64,000 bases of DNA from positions 11,276,492 through 11,340,491 of the forward strand of contig ML677374.1 in NCBI GenBank assembly GCA_007922305.1, in the 5' to 3' direction. Positions 1 through 13,300 of this stretch are shown here, one piece after another; position 1 is the first letter of the stretch, and each line of letters opens with the position of its first letter. A model generated the notes under the pieces. The model saw nothing but the letters and a program-made list of their open reading frames with translations, had not been told where the DNA came from and ran no database searches. The position numbers and the translations under genes were made by a program. This stretch comes from Dermatemys mawii (lineage: Eukaryota; Chordata; Testudines; Dermatemydidae).

Positions 1-26
1 CGAAAATGTCTCTACTTTGATAAGCA

Positions 27-270
27 GTGTAGTCTAAAGACCTGAGGCACTGGTCTGGGAGTCAGAAAATTTGATTTCTTTTCAGCTCTGTCACTGAGTT
101 CCCATATGGCCTTCAGTCAAGTCATTTCATGATTCTGTGCTTTTGTTTCCCCACCCAACCTTTGTCTATTTAGGGCAGGGATTTTTATCTTACCATGTTT
201 CTGTAAGTGTCTAGCACAGTGGAATCCTGATCATGCTTGAGGCCTCTAAGCACTACTTATTTATTATTAA
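27..270 (+). repeat. MIR-like SINE, nearly full length
   Basis: The segment opens with a tRNA-like head (cactggtctgggagtcag), continues with the usual middle part about a rule on losing the sequence cttcagtcaagtcattt, and ends with a tail reading ctagcacagtggaatcctga and cctctaagcactact, followed by TTATTATTA. This order is the one seen in MIR/CORE-type SINEs that are abundant in turtle genomes. Several indels show it is an old copy. Family assignment is from recognition and not from an alignment. Confidence 0.6.
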
Positions 271-275
271 ACATA

Positions 276-1070
276 ACAAATGGATGTAATTATGTAAGGG
301 ATTGAATTGTATTGTAGTACAAGACAACAAATAATTATATATCAGGAAAGACAGCCATGTTCAGCAAACAGTTCTTACTTGCAAATTGCTCTCAAAAGGA
401 TATCTTCATTGAAGTCCAGTTTCTTGGTTGCATTTTTGAGCATCACATTGTGTGCTCTCTTTGTGAACTATAGCGTGAGTGAGTTGATGAGTGAGTGAGC
501 TGATGAAAAAGTATCAGGCTGTTCGATTATTTAGTACATATGGCTCAAAGAGAAGAGTACACCTCTAAGAAAGTCTATTACTTGATGTTAATGGAAAGAG
601 TACATTTTAATATTACAGTTACTAAGTTCCATCAGTATGTTTTGTGTTGCACAGCACACAGGGAAAAAACTGTCCCTGTCTCAAAGGAGTTCACTTGATA
701 GAATGTCGGTATGTTTCTAATGGGAAAAAAAAACCTCAAGCCAAAATCTAGTAAATAAAACTGGAGGGAAAAAATCAGTTTGGAATGTGTGACTTGCACA
801 AATGCAGACGGAAAGCAGGTTGACATCTTAGGTATTGTGAGAAGAAGTGATACATTCTGCAAGGTGAGGTTTCACTGCTTGATTATAAAAATATTTCATT
901 ATTTCTTCCTTTTTGTTTTGGTGGTCATCCAATTGCAGCCAAACTGTCTGGGCTAAACACTGCTTTGTCTTTCAGTGGTGTAAATCTAGAGTGACTCTGC
1001 TTTTAGTCCCCGCTCCTGCAACTGGATCACTAAGAATTTCTCTACTTTTTTTTTTTTATAGGCAGTGGGA
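276..1070. other. unassigned intronic DNA
   Basis: AT-rich sequence with short open frames only, none with a recognisable domain or codon pattern. A T12 run lies at 1046-1057. I see no RNA gene or regulatory element that I can support. Confidence 0.5.
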
Positions 1071-1075
1071 GATGT

Positions 1076-1340
1076 AGGCCAGGTCTACACTACCCACTGG
1101 ATCAGCAGGTAGAGATTGATTTTTTGGGGGATTGACTTATCGCATCTTATCTAGAAGCGATAAATTGATCCCTGAGCGCTCTCTCATCGACTCCAGAACT
1201 CCACCACACCGAGAGGTGCAGGCGGAGTCAACGGAGGAGCAGCAGCAGTTGACTCAGTGCCGTGAAGACACTGAAGTAAGCCTACCTGAATACGTCGACT
1301 TCAGCAATGCTATTCACGTAACTGAAGTTGCATATGTTTC
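1076..1340 (+). mobile_element. MITE fragment with GGTCTACACTAC terminus
   Basis: The left end reads aggccaggtctacactaccc, a terminus shared by a family of turtle MITEs. The interior has the typical alternation of gatcgattt-like and tctagaagcgataaattgatc blocks. It ends in a small hairpin in which gacttcagc and gctgaagt-like arms flank attcacgta (about 1300-1330). The right terminus is not recognisable, so the copy looks truncated or diverged there. The superfamily cannot be set without a target duplication. Confidence 0.55.
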
Positions 1341-1344
1341 GAAA

Positions 1345-2780
1345 CGGAAAATATGTCAGAACTAACCCTTTCCCACGAACAGTTTCAGGTTTGACTAATC
1401 GGTATTTTCTAACGGGGAAAAAAATTGTTTTATTGAAAATTCCACATCCATTCCAAAAGTGCCATAATTTTGGGTGCTTTCTGTTGGGTGCACAACTTGA
1501 GACAGCATAAAGAAGTCTGATTTTCAGAAAGTTCTGAGTCACCAGCATTCTGAAAACCAGGCTTATTTAAAGGTGTCTCAAGTTGGGCACCCAAACCTAC
1601 TTTTGAAAACATTGGCCTTTAGTATTTAATGAAGAATATCACTGGTTGTGCTCACCATTGCTTGACTCTGCAATGGAAAAGCCTGGATTAACTCCACTGT
1701 GGTTTCACTAACATCCACTTCTGATTGTCGATGCTATTTTCAGGAAAAATCTCATGCCTGAAAAAATAAATGGATACTTCACTTCAGCTGAAGACAAGGA
1801 ACATATAACTTTTTGTGATCCCCCTCGTGCTTGTGATCAACTTAAAGAGAACATTGTATAAAATACAGTGATTTTTGTATGTGAAAAGCATCAGAAGAAG
1901 ATGCAGTGTGTGAACGGAAAGTTTAGTGAATAAGTTTTTCAGATGCTGCAATCTGTCATATATCTACTATGGAGTGTCCCTATAATTGTGGTGTTTGTGA
2001 TTTGTGTTTTGCTTCAGGTGCATTTATTTTTTTTGTAAAATTTCCTTTCTCTAAATAGCGTAAAGTACATTTCTGGAGGCAAGACAGTATACTATGTTAG
2101 CCATAAATCTGACACTGAGGTTCCTTATCCCTATTCCCTAGAATAAAAATCAACCCCCAAAGCTCTTTACTACTGACGAGGTAGAAAGTTCAGTTGAAGT
2201 CTACAGAAATGGCTGGTTACTCTGTTGCTATGAATACAGTTTTTTGCCTTGGTAAAAGCAAGGTGATCAATTCTCAACTCCCCTCCAGCCATTCACTTAG
2301 CATTTGCTGGCTCTAGCCAGCTACCAATATTCTAGATCAGTGAGGGAGGGAAACACAAATCAGCTGTCACCATCAAAAGAAAAAAGAATGAGCCAAGGCT
2401 GTAATTTTAATGCATGTGTTGGATCAGTCAGCCTGTGACCAACAGGCAGACAAGGAGATTTTGCATTTTAGGTCTAAAGAAAAATGAGGTTCTTTTCTGT
2501 TATCTAATACCATAATGCAGGTAACAGAACTGTTTCACTACTGTGCAATCATCTTAGAAATCAAATCAGATGTATATTCAGTGTTGCGCCTACAAAACAC
2601 ACTGGCGTGAGAAGAGGCACACAATTGCTTAGGTGAAAGTAAATCATGGACACAAACTTTGCAATAAACCCAGGTTTGAGCTTAAAATGGATTGTGTCTC
2701 ATTTTGACAATTGATGAGGAGTTTGTAAAGCTTTAAATTTCTTACATTTTAGGATCCCCAATGTGACCTTGGAAACATAA
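1345..2780. other. unassigned intronic DNA
   Basis: No coding signal. One local inverted match is visible: cacaacttgagacagc (about 1490) and ctgtctcaagttgggcacc-like sequence (about 1573), with gggtgc on both sides. It could be the remains of another short palindromic element. Nothing else here can be supported. Confidence 0.4.
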
Positions 2781-2784
2781 CCAC

Positions 2785-3135
2785 TGTGCTCAAAGCAGGA
2801 CCAATCCCCAACTAAATCATCCCAGCCAGAGTTTTGTCAAACTGGGCCTTAAAAACCTTTAAGGAAGGCGATTCTGCCACTTCCCTAGGTAACCCATTCC
2901 AGTGCTTCACCACCCTCCTAGTGAAAAAGTTTTTCCTAATATCCAACCTAAACCTCCCCCACTGCAACTTGAGACCATTACTCCTTGTTCTATCATCTGC
3001 CACCACTCAGAACAGTCTAGATCCATCCTCTTTGGAACCCCCTACTAAGGTAGTTGAAATCAGCTATCAAATCTCCCCCCTCATTCTTCTCTTCCGCAGA
3101 CTAAATAATCCCAGTTCCTGCATTGTTACTGGTAC
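2785..3135 (-). mobile_element. CR1 LINE, 3' fragment (antisense)
   Basis: On the minus strand the frame 3006-2812 reads a conserved CR1 ORF2 C-terminus, including [17 protein letters not shown] and then [19 protein letters not shown]. This is the last part of the endonuclease-reverse transcriptase polyprotein of CR1 retrotransposons. Upstream minus-strand sequence to about 3135 continues the same element in other frames. The end with the 8-bp tail repeat is missing, so the copy is 5'-truncated and eroded at its 3' end. It is a dead fragment that runs opposite to CALN1. Confidence 0.85.
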
Positions 3136-3139
3136 CGGT

Positions 3140-4550
3140 GAGAATTCAGAAACCAATATGCTTAATTAATAGTAATTTATTTGTAACCTTAACTGCTTGT
3201 GTGATTCCTTCTCATAGTGCACGTCTTCCCAATAAACCCAGTTCCTCAAGCATAAACCATCAATAACTATATTAGCTTTACACGTATCCTGATTGGCAAA
3301 CAAAGCAGGTATATCTACCAATTCTAGATGGAGATATCCTCTCTTCTTTTCTTTTCCCCTCTCAGGTACTTGGTCTGTCAAGTGTCCCTTGAAGCAGGGT
3401 CTAGATCACCCTGAGGACTTCTGTCTCACAGTCTTGAACCTCTTCCGATGTTAATTGGAGAAGTAACTTAACTAATTTACTTTGCTTAACATTTATACCT
3501 TTTATTCTCAAAGGAGTCACATGTCCCAGAAATATGCCTTGTGGGTGTCTTATTACTGGTTTTCTTTAATATTTTGTAAGGGACTGCAAAGCAGACATAG
3601 ACCAAAGGTCAATCACCGTTTACCCTCTTATCAATCATTCACTTAAACTCTTAATGAGATGCCATCCAGAGTGGTCATTTTGACCCAGATCAGCTTGTAC
3701 TGAGCCCACTGATTTTATTATTTTAAGTGAGCTGGTTCCCTTGCTGATATTCCAAAATTTGATGTTGAAACATACACGCAGATTGAGCCTTTATTAACCA
3801 TTCAGGTGCCGTTTTAGCACTGCCAGTAATTTTCCACACCATTTATATAATGCTGAGAGAATCCTGCTCCCAGAATCCTCTAGCAGATTCAGAGTTCATA
3901 CCAAACTCATGCTTACCAAACTCATCCATATCAACCATAGCAATTCATAATAATTTGACACCAGCCTAACACCTAGAATCATACATACAAAACCAGAACA
4001 TTATAACTTGATTGCTGGTTCCATCTAATGTGATCCGTCCATGGATTTATCATGTGCGTATCATGGTGGTGGTGGTATTGATTTATATTGCAATAGCACT
4101 CGAGGCACCAGTTGGGAACAGGGATTTGTTATGGGAGTGTTCTATACTTTGTGCTGTGTGTATTATCCAGAAAGTAGCACAGTGGGCTCAGTTAAGATTG
4201 TAGTAACAAAACAGTCTTTGCCCCCAAAAGCCCATGATCTTGGTTAGTGACAAGATTAACAAGTGGAAGGGACAAACAAATTGTGTCGGGTGGTACAAGA
4301 TAACAGCATTATGAGCATGCTTTCTTGTAGGCTAACAGGGTATACAGTGCAGCTTGCAACTGCCTAGCTGTTATCAACAGGCAGCGATCTGTAAGCAGCA
4401 AGCAGTCCTGTGTGAACAATAGGAACCATCAGATCCATCACTAAGGGGAATGATTAAGTTTGTCATTTCACTGACAGCGTCCTAAAGTTTAGCTAGCTTT
4501 TGTTAAGTGTATGAATCAAACATCTCGGTGTTTGTACTGCAGCTACTGTG
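3140..4550. other. unassigned intronic DNA
   Basis: No gene or clear repeat boundary. A short GGT run (4063-4075) and scattered AT-rich tracts are present. Short frames here carry no recognisable domain. Confidence 0.45.
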
Positions 4551-4554
4551 TCTC

Positions 4555-5040
4555 AAAACTAATTAGCTGAGCTGGTAAAAAACATATGATGGAATAGTTT
4601 TCTGTTGAAAAATGCATTTTCATCAAAATCTAACTATTTTTCAGGAGTATGTCAATTTCAGCAAAAGTTTTGACAGGAAAAAGTCAAAATGAATCATTTC
4701 AACTTCCTAATTGAATTCGGATAACATTGATTCCATTTGCTTAGACTCTATTTTATATTATAGTGTATATTTTGACCTTCACATTTTAATACACATTTAA
4801 TAAAATTACTATATTATTCATGATTCAATGTTTCAGAAACATTTTGTTTCATGTTGAAATATCATAAGATAAAAATGCTTCATTTTGATAAATATTTCAA
4901 AATCAATTTTCCCCAGCATTGTCAGTTTGCTGGAAAATTTAGCTTTTTATTCCAAGTTGGAACAGAAACAAATTTTAAAATATTGGGATTTCCTACAGAA
5001 AGGAAATTCTGGTTTCCTGACCAGATCTACTAAGCAGTCA
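4555..5040 (+). repeat. old interspersed repeat, copy A
   Basis: AT-rich segment with repeated variants of tttcaacaaaa and gaaacatttt. It ends in ggaaattctggtttcctgac followed by cagatcta. A second copy of the same 3' end lies near 26740 (aaaatctggtttctgttcag, then ctcta). The shared terminus at two distant sites is the evidence for one repeat family. I cannot name its class; an old non-LTR element or SINE tail is most likely. Confidence 0.4.
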
Positions 5041-5044
5041 GCTG

Positions 5045-7740
5045 ATGGCAAACCATCACCAGATCAGCTCACACTGCTCTAATCAGTAAAATGCCAGGGA
5101 TCAGTTTAAGGACCAATCTAAAGCCCTTTGCACCTAAAAGTATGGAGCTTCCAAGGAAGCTGTCCTGATCTTATTCCCAAATGGTGAAATCCTTGGAGAA
5201 GGAAGGTGGAGAGAAGTCAGTCTAGTGATCTACGCTAGAACTAACACAGAAACAAATACAAACGTCTAGTTAAGTCTTCTTTGCTCTAGTTAGATCAAAT
5301 GTGGGTTTGCATCCAGTTTGTCTGATAGGCTAGCTCAGAGCTTGTATTCAAGAACTTCTGGCTCCCCTAAAAATATGGATTTGAACACAGGAATGCAGAC
5401 TCTTGCCTTCAAAAACATCTCCTGCAGCAAGCTCTTGATGGAGCTTTGTTCTCTTCACACTTTGTTTAGTGGGGAAAAAAGGCTTTTGTCATTTGTGTTT
5501 TCAAGATGAAATTTCGCCTTAATACCACCATTTTTTATTGATTGCACAGTATCTAGCAATCCTGGGAATTGCAGTAGAGGAGACATCAGGTTAGAGAGGC
5601 ATGTTGTTGGTGCTAATTGTAGAAAACACACATCACTGTTACCTGCAAAGGTGATGCTCCAGTTCTGTGGAACCAGAGGCTTGCCAATGAAGCTATTTAA
5701 CACTTTGAATACTGGTATTTTCCATCCTGCCTTAGTCATCACTCATGTTGCAGGCAATCTCCAAGGTGTTAACACAAAGACATTTGTAACAGCTGCCCGC
5801 CATCTCTGCTTAAATATGCAGTTCACATGTGCCACCACTGTGGTTGATGTTCTGGGGAGTGAGGGGAGCTATGGGATTGAAGCAACAACTGCTGTGGCTA
5901 TAAAAAAAAAAAGATATGAGAGAGCAATTTAATAAATGAAATTCCCTTTTTCATTATATTTCATTCTTGGATGAGATTGCACCTCCTTAACTCACTGCCA
6001 AAGACTTGTTCCAACCAGCAGTTCACTAGGATATAGAACCCAGAAAAAGTGTGAGAAATCCTGGTATGGTTGTAGCCCTACTTGTAATGGATTGTACAAA
6101 CATACTGCAAATGCTCCAGTTGAAGATTTCTGCTGTGTGGTGGAAGATTTATTGTTTCCTTGTCACTGTGTCTGGAATTTAATAACGGTTTTCAACCCTA
6201 CAATATCATCCCTGGTCAGGTGACCAAAAGTAGTCGTCTGATGGCTTTTTGGGGAGGTTTATATGAAATGAATTGTTTAATAAAATAGCCAGGACCTGAC
6301 TTTTCATGATGCTGCAGATGAAGAGAGTGGGAGCTGTATGTTCCCAGCATAGCTGAGAATCAGGCTTACTTTACATAACACCTCTCTACCTTTCCAGAAT
6401 GCTTTGATATCTTTTGGTCCACAGAACAGAATCCTGGATTCCTGACGTCCAGTCTCCAGTTATAACACCCAGTCAGCACTGGTTTCCAGTGCATGGGGTG
6501 AAGGTGACATCGTCATAAATGAGAATACTACCTACGAGAATAAAAGAAACTGGTATAAAGTGTTGTTTAGAGTAGGGCTTCTGAACCTGGTGAGTAACAA
6601 CTTAGAGGGGTGAAGGTGGGAGAAGGGGGATCACAAACATAGGCTTTGCTTGGTGTAACTGTGAGCAGAATTTGGGCTATTGTGTTCGGACTTTGGATAA
6701 ACATCAGAAGCTTTGGGAACTGAATCAAATGTCTGTACCATCTGAGGTTCACTAGTCAGCTGTACCACTTTACATTGCAGCAGCCTGCCCTGTGATAACA
6801 TTGTTTTCTTAATCAAGCACTCAATAAGACTTGAACACTAATTCTCAGGGATTCTCAAGAAACAAATATAATGGTGCCCCCATCCCCTTTTTGTATTTAC
6901 ACTAAGCTTTTATCTTTATTAAGCAATCAGTAGTCTGAGACATCACTGAATAATGGCCAAGGCAGCACTGATGTGATTCATCACCTAAGGTGCAGCTGAG
7001 ACCAGTGATATAGGAAGCCTGTCTAAAAACCTGTTCCCTACTGTACTTGCAATTGGTGTAGAGTAGCACAAGAATATTATTTAAGTTGGTTGGCTCATGT
7101 TTGCAATAATGAATTCCAATGCAGGCCATACATAGGCCTTGGTTCGTTGGTACAGTGAACATGTGTTTGAGGATTTATTCAAGGAACCAGAAGGTCTTGC
7201 AGAATATACTCTGTTCTTGCCTTGCACTTTGTGACCGTCAATTAAGGACTTTGGGATAACTGAATACAATCCCCATCTTAGTATCTGGTAGTGAAACAGG
7301 TGGCGATCGTGTGTCCGTTCAGCTCACTGAGTGTTTTGCCATTGGCACTAAAAAAAGGGCAGGAGTGGGTCCTAAAAAGAAAATTTTCCAAAAGTGGTCG
7401 CTGATGGATGGTGCCCAGTTTCATACACGTTGGGCCTGGTTTGCCTCATGTGTTGAGCTCCCTCTTGCTGTCAGCTGGAACATGGGGTGCTCTGAAAATC
7501 AGGCCCACGATGTCCCATGTTAGGCACCGAAAATCGGAGTCCACTTCTGAAAATGTTGGCCCGCGTGCCAGGCTCAGAATCCCACAGTGTGCCAGTGTCA
7601 GGATCACTAATAGAACGCAGGTCTCCCTGCCCCCTGGCAGTGCTATTTAGGGAGACCTATTGCCTTGTTTTTATACCAGATGTGTTGCTTACCATGCCAT
7701 GTACATTACTGCGGAATCTGGCCCAGGGCCTCCCATGGGT
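5045..7740. other. unassigned intronic DNA
   Basis: No coding potential that I can support. The open frames at 5455-5742(-), 5651-5932(+) and 7408-7650(+) have no domain, repeat or conserved composition. Confidence 0.45.
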
Positions 7741-7747
7741 TATGTTA

Positions 7748-8283
7748 ACATAAGAAAGGCCGTACTGGGTCAGACCAAAAGTCTATCCAGCCCAGCATCC
7801 TGTCTACTGACAGTGGCCAATGCCACGTGCCCCGGAGTGAGTGAACCTAACAGGTAAAGATCAAGTGATCTCACTCCTGCCATCCATCACCCCCCCCCTC
7901 TGACAAACAGAGGCTAGGGACACCATTCCTTACCCAACCTGGCTAATAGCCATTAATGGACTTAGCCTCCATGAATTTATCCAGTTCTCTTTTACACCTG
8001 TTATATTCCTGGACTTCACAACCTCCACAGGCAAGGAGTTCCACAGGTTGACTGTGAGCTGTGTGAAGAAGAGCTTCCTTAGTCTCCTCTTTTCCAAGCT
8101 GAAAAGTCCTAGCCTCTTTAATTTCTCCTCATGTGGGACTTGTTCCAAACCCCTAATCATTTTAGTTATCCGTCTCTGAATCTTTTCCAATGGCAGTATA
8201 TCTTTTTTGAGATGAGGAGACCACATCTGTACGCAGTATTCAAGATGTGGGCATACCATGGATTTATATAAGGACAATACATG
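7748..8283 (-). mobile_element. CR1-family LINE 3' fragment (antisense)
   Basis: On the minus strand the frame starting at 8292 reads LYKSMVCPHLEYCVQMWSPH and then ILPLEKIQRRITKMIRGLEQ, the well-known C-terminal stretch of CR1 reverse transcriptase. After EKRRLRK the frame jumps to FFTQLTVNLWNSLPVEVV, so about 40-50 residues between the two blocks are missing. The low-coordinate end carries ctgggtcagaccaaaagtct, the 3' untranslated part of this CR1 subfamily. A poly-C run sits at about 7889. It is an internally deleted, 5'-truncated and inactive copy. Confidence 0.85.
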
Positions 8284-8289
8284 TGTTGT

Positions 8290-10050
8290 CACTCACACAA
8301 TGCATCTGCTGTGATCAGTTTCCAGCAGTGAGCAGCCTTTAAGGATATGTTAATATAAATGTGTACTAGTCTACAAAGGTGCCAGACTGACAGCCCTAGA
8401 AGACAGGCCTTAGGTTTCATGTTGTATCTAGATTTCGTTTTACATTCACAGATCTCTTCTGTATGTAGAGGACAACTATTGCTTTAATTTTCTCTTGAAG
8501 CTGGAAGTTTGATGCCTAAGTTTAGATTTTTTTGAGAACTCTCTGCTCTCTTTATGCTTAGTGGAGTGAAAAACTCCATCTCAATGCTCAGTGAAAATTA
8601 TTTTTACTGCTGACAAGTAACATTACCCCCCCCCCCCGCACCACCACCTGTGTCCCTTCTCATTAATTATCAACTGGAATTTGGATTAGTTGCCTCCTGT
8701 GTGAATGGATAATATCGATCATTGAACTGAAATTTTCAGCTTGTCACATTGCATTACACTGTACAAGATTCTTAACTGAATAAGCACGTTGGCTGAATAA
8801 GCATGTTGTTGATCTTGAATACTGTAAGTTTCAAGTGCAACTGCATTTTTAGACCTGCTGTTTCTGCGGCATGACAGTTCACTTGATGGGTAGACACTTT
8901 TGTATGTAATCAAGTATTTGAGAGGGGAAATTGGTTTTCTTAATAGCAAATCTAATGTATATTACCAGAATTATGCTTATGACTGTTGTCAGCCAACATA
9001 AAAAAACCAAATTGTTATAGAAAGTTCTAGGCCTAATTTAATGTGAACTTGCGAGCATCATCACACCCTCAAATCAACATTTAATTTAGTGGCTGTTTTG
9101 TCACTGACATCAGACCAGCAACAGGTCATGATTAACAAGGAGCTAAACATTCAGATGAATTTTCATTGGCAGGATGGTTGTGGTAAAGCTGCATTACTTG
9201 TGGTTGAGTTTTAAATAAAATCAGGGCCAAGTGGTGTCGGTGAGTTATTAAGCTGCATATTTTAGTGTGTGTTCCCAGATGTGTGCAGGAAAATGACTAT
9301 AAGATCATAGGAAGACTTGTACTAAGGACTGGTGTTTCTCTGTTTCTGTTTTTGGATATGGAGTCCTCCAGAGAAGCACTCAAACTGCCTAAGCCCCTTA
9401 CATGTGTAAACTGGGATCCCAGGGTCACAAAAACAGATTTCCCTGCAGTGTGTTTGGAACCAGTCTTGGTTCAGAGACACATTTTTCATGTAACAGAAAA
9501 ACAGTTCCTCACATTTAAAGCAAAGCTAGGACACAAATATTTTAACCAGCTGTACATTTAAACCAGCTTTATAATTGTGACTTTTAAAATTCATTTCAGC
9601 TGAGGTTTTGGACAAGGAATGGGTTCCCTTCCTTTTCTGTCTCCAGAAAAAAACAGCACTGAGTGGTCAGAAGCAGGTTTTTTTGCACGTATGATAAGAG
9701 AGCTGTTTTTACAGCTTCCCCTTTTAATGTTATCACTTCTGCTGCCCTCAAAACTGCTGCTTTTAACAGCCTTCTGCTGTTCATCATCATGAGTTATAGA
9801 CAACAGGTCTTGAGGACATTCTTGTTATCACAGGCTAGGACAGGGGAAAAACAATATAAAGATGAAGTTCTTTGCTGGTCTCTGGACATCAGTAGTTGTT
9901 CCCCCTAACTGAAGTCTGGAAAAAGATCCTACAACAACTTGGTGTGGCTATTTAAGGCAAGTTCTGCTCCATCAACACATTTGGATCCTATACACCAAGA
10001 GGGACAGAGCACACTCAGACAGTGGGGTTTGGATTTTGTTAGTCAGAAAG
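8290..10050. other. unassigned intronic DNA
   Basis: No gene seen. A poly-C tract lies at about 8626-8637. A near-tandem repeat (gaataagcacgttggctgaa and gaataagcatgttg) lies at 8775-8805. Confidence 0.4.
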
Positions 10051-10054
10051 GGTG

Positions 10055-10215
10055 ACATCTTGGCCCCATTGAGATCAATAGGATTTTTGTGAAAGACTTT
10101 ATTGGGGCCAGGATTTAGTCAGAGCCGTAGAAGGGCCCATTAGATCAAGTCTGACCTCTTGTATATCACAGGCCATTAACACCACACCCTTACTAAACCC
10201 AACAACTGCCTTTCC
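10055..10215. repeat. ancient palindromic repeat plus LINE-like fragment
   Basis: The segment first reads ggccccattgagatcaatag, answered by actttattggggccaggat, an imperfect palindrome that recurs in this window. It is followed by gggcccattagatcaagtct and gacctcttgtatatcacagg, a phrase I recognise from CR1/L3-like repeats of turtles. The border between the two parts is not clear. Confidence 0.4.
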
Positions 10216-10307
10216 CTCTCGACCACTAAATGTTATGGATGAAGACAGATGTGCCTTTTGTGTTAATCTTAAATAAAATTCTGCTTGTGCTCCAAGTTCT
10301 CGCTGCT

Positions 10308-10328
10308 AAAAAAAAAAAAAAAAAAAAA
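10308..10328. repeat. poly(A) tract of 21 bp
   Basis: Uninterrupted run of 21 A. No SINE or processed pseudogene body is recognisable immediately upstream, so it is listed as a simple repeat. Confidence 0.9.
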
Positions 10329-10329
10329 T

Positions 10330-13300
10330 CTGCTGAGCACAAGCATGTTTTGGTACAGCATGATGTTTGGTGATGGTGAGACCGTTAGTGAGGCTGGTTA
10401 GTGATTGCAGGTAGGGTAATCTGAGGAGTGTTACAGGGACCTACCCTCTCTTACTATTATATATCGTTTTTAGTAAGGGACTTGATAAAACAATTTTCTG
10501 CTTTGAAAGAAAACAGAGGTTAATGAACATTCTTTGTGCAAGGCCGACATCCAGCAGCCAAGCAGATTCAGCAAATCTCAAGAGAGAGAATTATACAAAT
10601 GAGGAAGCTTTTCCAAAGTCTATATTTGTTAGACCCATAAATTAAAACCACACCTCCAACACACTGTTTTCTTTACTTTCCCAAGGTATGTAGATGCTTT
10701 TCTATAGTGATCTAAAGACTGTCAGAATTGAATAACATTACTAACCAATTCTGTTGGCAAAGTTGAGGGGAGGGGAGAAGCAATACATTTGTATTGATAA
10801 TGTGGGGCAGCTGGCTTGAATTACCACCCTCATAATTACAAGTAGTGTTACCATCTTGTGTTCTTTGCCTGTGTTCAACAACCTCTTTATCCTGCATCAT
10901 GCTCTTCTAAATCCTAATCACCCACACGGCTTACACCGTGGCTGCAAATGTATGTGTACCTGGTCTTCCCAGAGAGACATGCAGCACAAATGGTGATGAA
11001 GTGTTCATCATTTTGCTGTAGAAGGTGTTAACCACCACTTGGAAGGAAAGGTATGGACTTCACTGTATGAGGTAACTACAGTAGCATCTTAAGCTTCTGA
11101 CCTTCTTTGAGTGGATCTCCCCCTGCTCTTAGGGCTAGGATTTTTCTCTTGTCCACCATACCAGAGACAAAACACACATTTGTCTGTTTTCAGTTGCTCA
11201 GCAGCCTTCATTAGAGTGTACGGCTATATTTTCTCTTTGTTTTTTCACCTAAGGTGATATTTTTGTGGCACAAACAAGGAGCATCTGGAAAGGAGGGCAT
11301 TTACATGAGGAGCAGTAAATGTATCCTGGGCAGTAGCTAATGATTGGACTCCATATATCCCTGTCCATCCACCATAGAAAGGTAGGATCCCCTGCCTTTT
11401 CCCCCAACCCACCTTAAAAACCTTGGAGGAAGCTGGATTCTGGAGGCAGCTTTGGTGGGGGAAACTTCTGGAAGTCCAGTCACCAGACGAGTTGTAGGTG
11501 GTGTGGCTGGGTGGCAGAGCAGGGCATCCACATGTAAAAGAATGGAACCTTCCTATGGGTAGGAACCCCATGGTAGAAGAATTCCTAGGAAGCACTACAA
11601 GTTGAAACTTCTGAACTTTCCTCTTCCTTCCATTGGAATAACCCAGTTACCGATCTCCTTGATCGGTGGTTGTTCAGGTCAACCGAGGAGTTGTCTATAC
11701 CAGAAATCACAGTAAATGGATTTTAAAAATTACTGCATCTTAGTCGCAAATTATAATGGTCTCACATTTTGATTATTTTTTTTCCTGCAAAGGTGGTAGA
11801 GTTTTGAGAAGAGTCAGGCCCACTGGTATAAATGAAACTCCATTGACTTTGATGGAGGTGGTATTGAGTTGCTCTGTATCTTCCATTATTTTTATGTATC
11901 TATTGTGAATGTGGACAATTAAATGCATGAACAAGCTAATGGTCCCAATTCTCTTCTCACTTTAGTTTAAATCCAGAGCAAGTTAGAATAAATCTCAAAA
12001 AGCTCAGGTCGCTTAAGCATGCATCACTTGGAGAAGACTTGGGTAAGCATCCAAAGCGATGCACACAGCTAGTGAAAAATGTACAGTGATTTGCAGAGCG
12101 CTCAGGAAGCAACATAAATAATTAAATGATCTTGTTGGCTTCTCTCTTTATACTTGAATAACTGGGCTGAAAGGATGCAAAAATGACAATGCTCGGGATA
12201 GTCTTGAAATAAGTAACACACATTTGTCTGGAAAATCAAAGTGATTCATTTTTCAAATTGTAATGCAAAGTGAACTATCCTAGGAAACATTGTAAATGTA
12301 AAAAGACTATCTGTGAGGAAGCCTGCAGCATCTGAAGATGCAAGTTTTAATTGGAAATACAGTTGGAAATTCCCATTTGGTATAGAAGCAAGTTTTCTCC
12401 TGAGGGTCTGGAATCTAAACTAAATATGCATTCACTTTGGATTTGCACATAACTGAAACTGACTGATTAGGATCCATTTGTCATAGATCTGAGTTGTTAA
12501 ATTGTAGAACTTTTTTAGGCTTAATTAGGTTAATTGATTTGATATGACATATGAAAACTTAGAGGGGAAATCATTGCTTTCTTCTCCTTTTAAACTAACA
12601 GCATTATTAAAAGAGAAGATAGTATGAATTTTAATCCCGAGACCTATTTTTTTTTAACCTGCTTCAATAATGGTTACGCTCTGGCTTTGAACTGGAGAAT
12701 TCAGCATGGTGTAAAGGTCCCTGACCCAGTGGGGTGCTTTGTCTTGAATCTGCAAGACAATACACTGATACTCTCTAAAGCATTCTGCATAATGCTTTAG
12801 AATCAGGAGACCAGATCTAGCACTGGGCAGCAGATGACATTTAAAATGGCCACGAACATTGTTACACAGCAGTGGCGACACCGAAACATGCCTTTGGTTC
12901 TATGGTTCTATTCCAGTCCAGCTAGAGTGAAAACTGTAGGCAGCAGAAGTCAGGTTTCTGTTGTTCAGTTGTTGATGGTCTCATCTCAGGAACCTGCAGC
13001 CATGTTGATTCTGTCTCTGTAATGTGTGGAGAAACAAAGCAACATCCTATGATAAATAGCAGTAATGAGTTTAGAGGAATACAGTACATGATTCATACCC
13101 AGACCATAACACCCCAGAGCACTGGGGCTAAGCCCGATTCCATCTCCATAAAGTATTTACTGAATCCCGAGAGAGGAATCCCCCTCATTGGTGGTAACTT
13201 CATAGCACCTTTTAGGTAAATAGCATAGCTGTGAAGGAACACCCCATCCATGTCTTTTCCAAAAGGTCCAAACAAAATTCTGGAATACTTGTTCCAGGAG

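Noticed and set aside
10308..10328. Poly(A) as the tail of a processed pseudogene
   Set aside because: No gene-like sequence or target duplication upstream.
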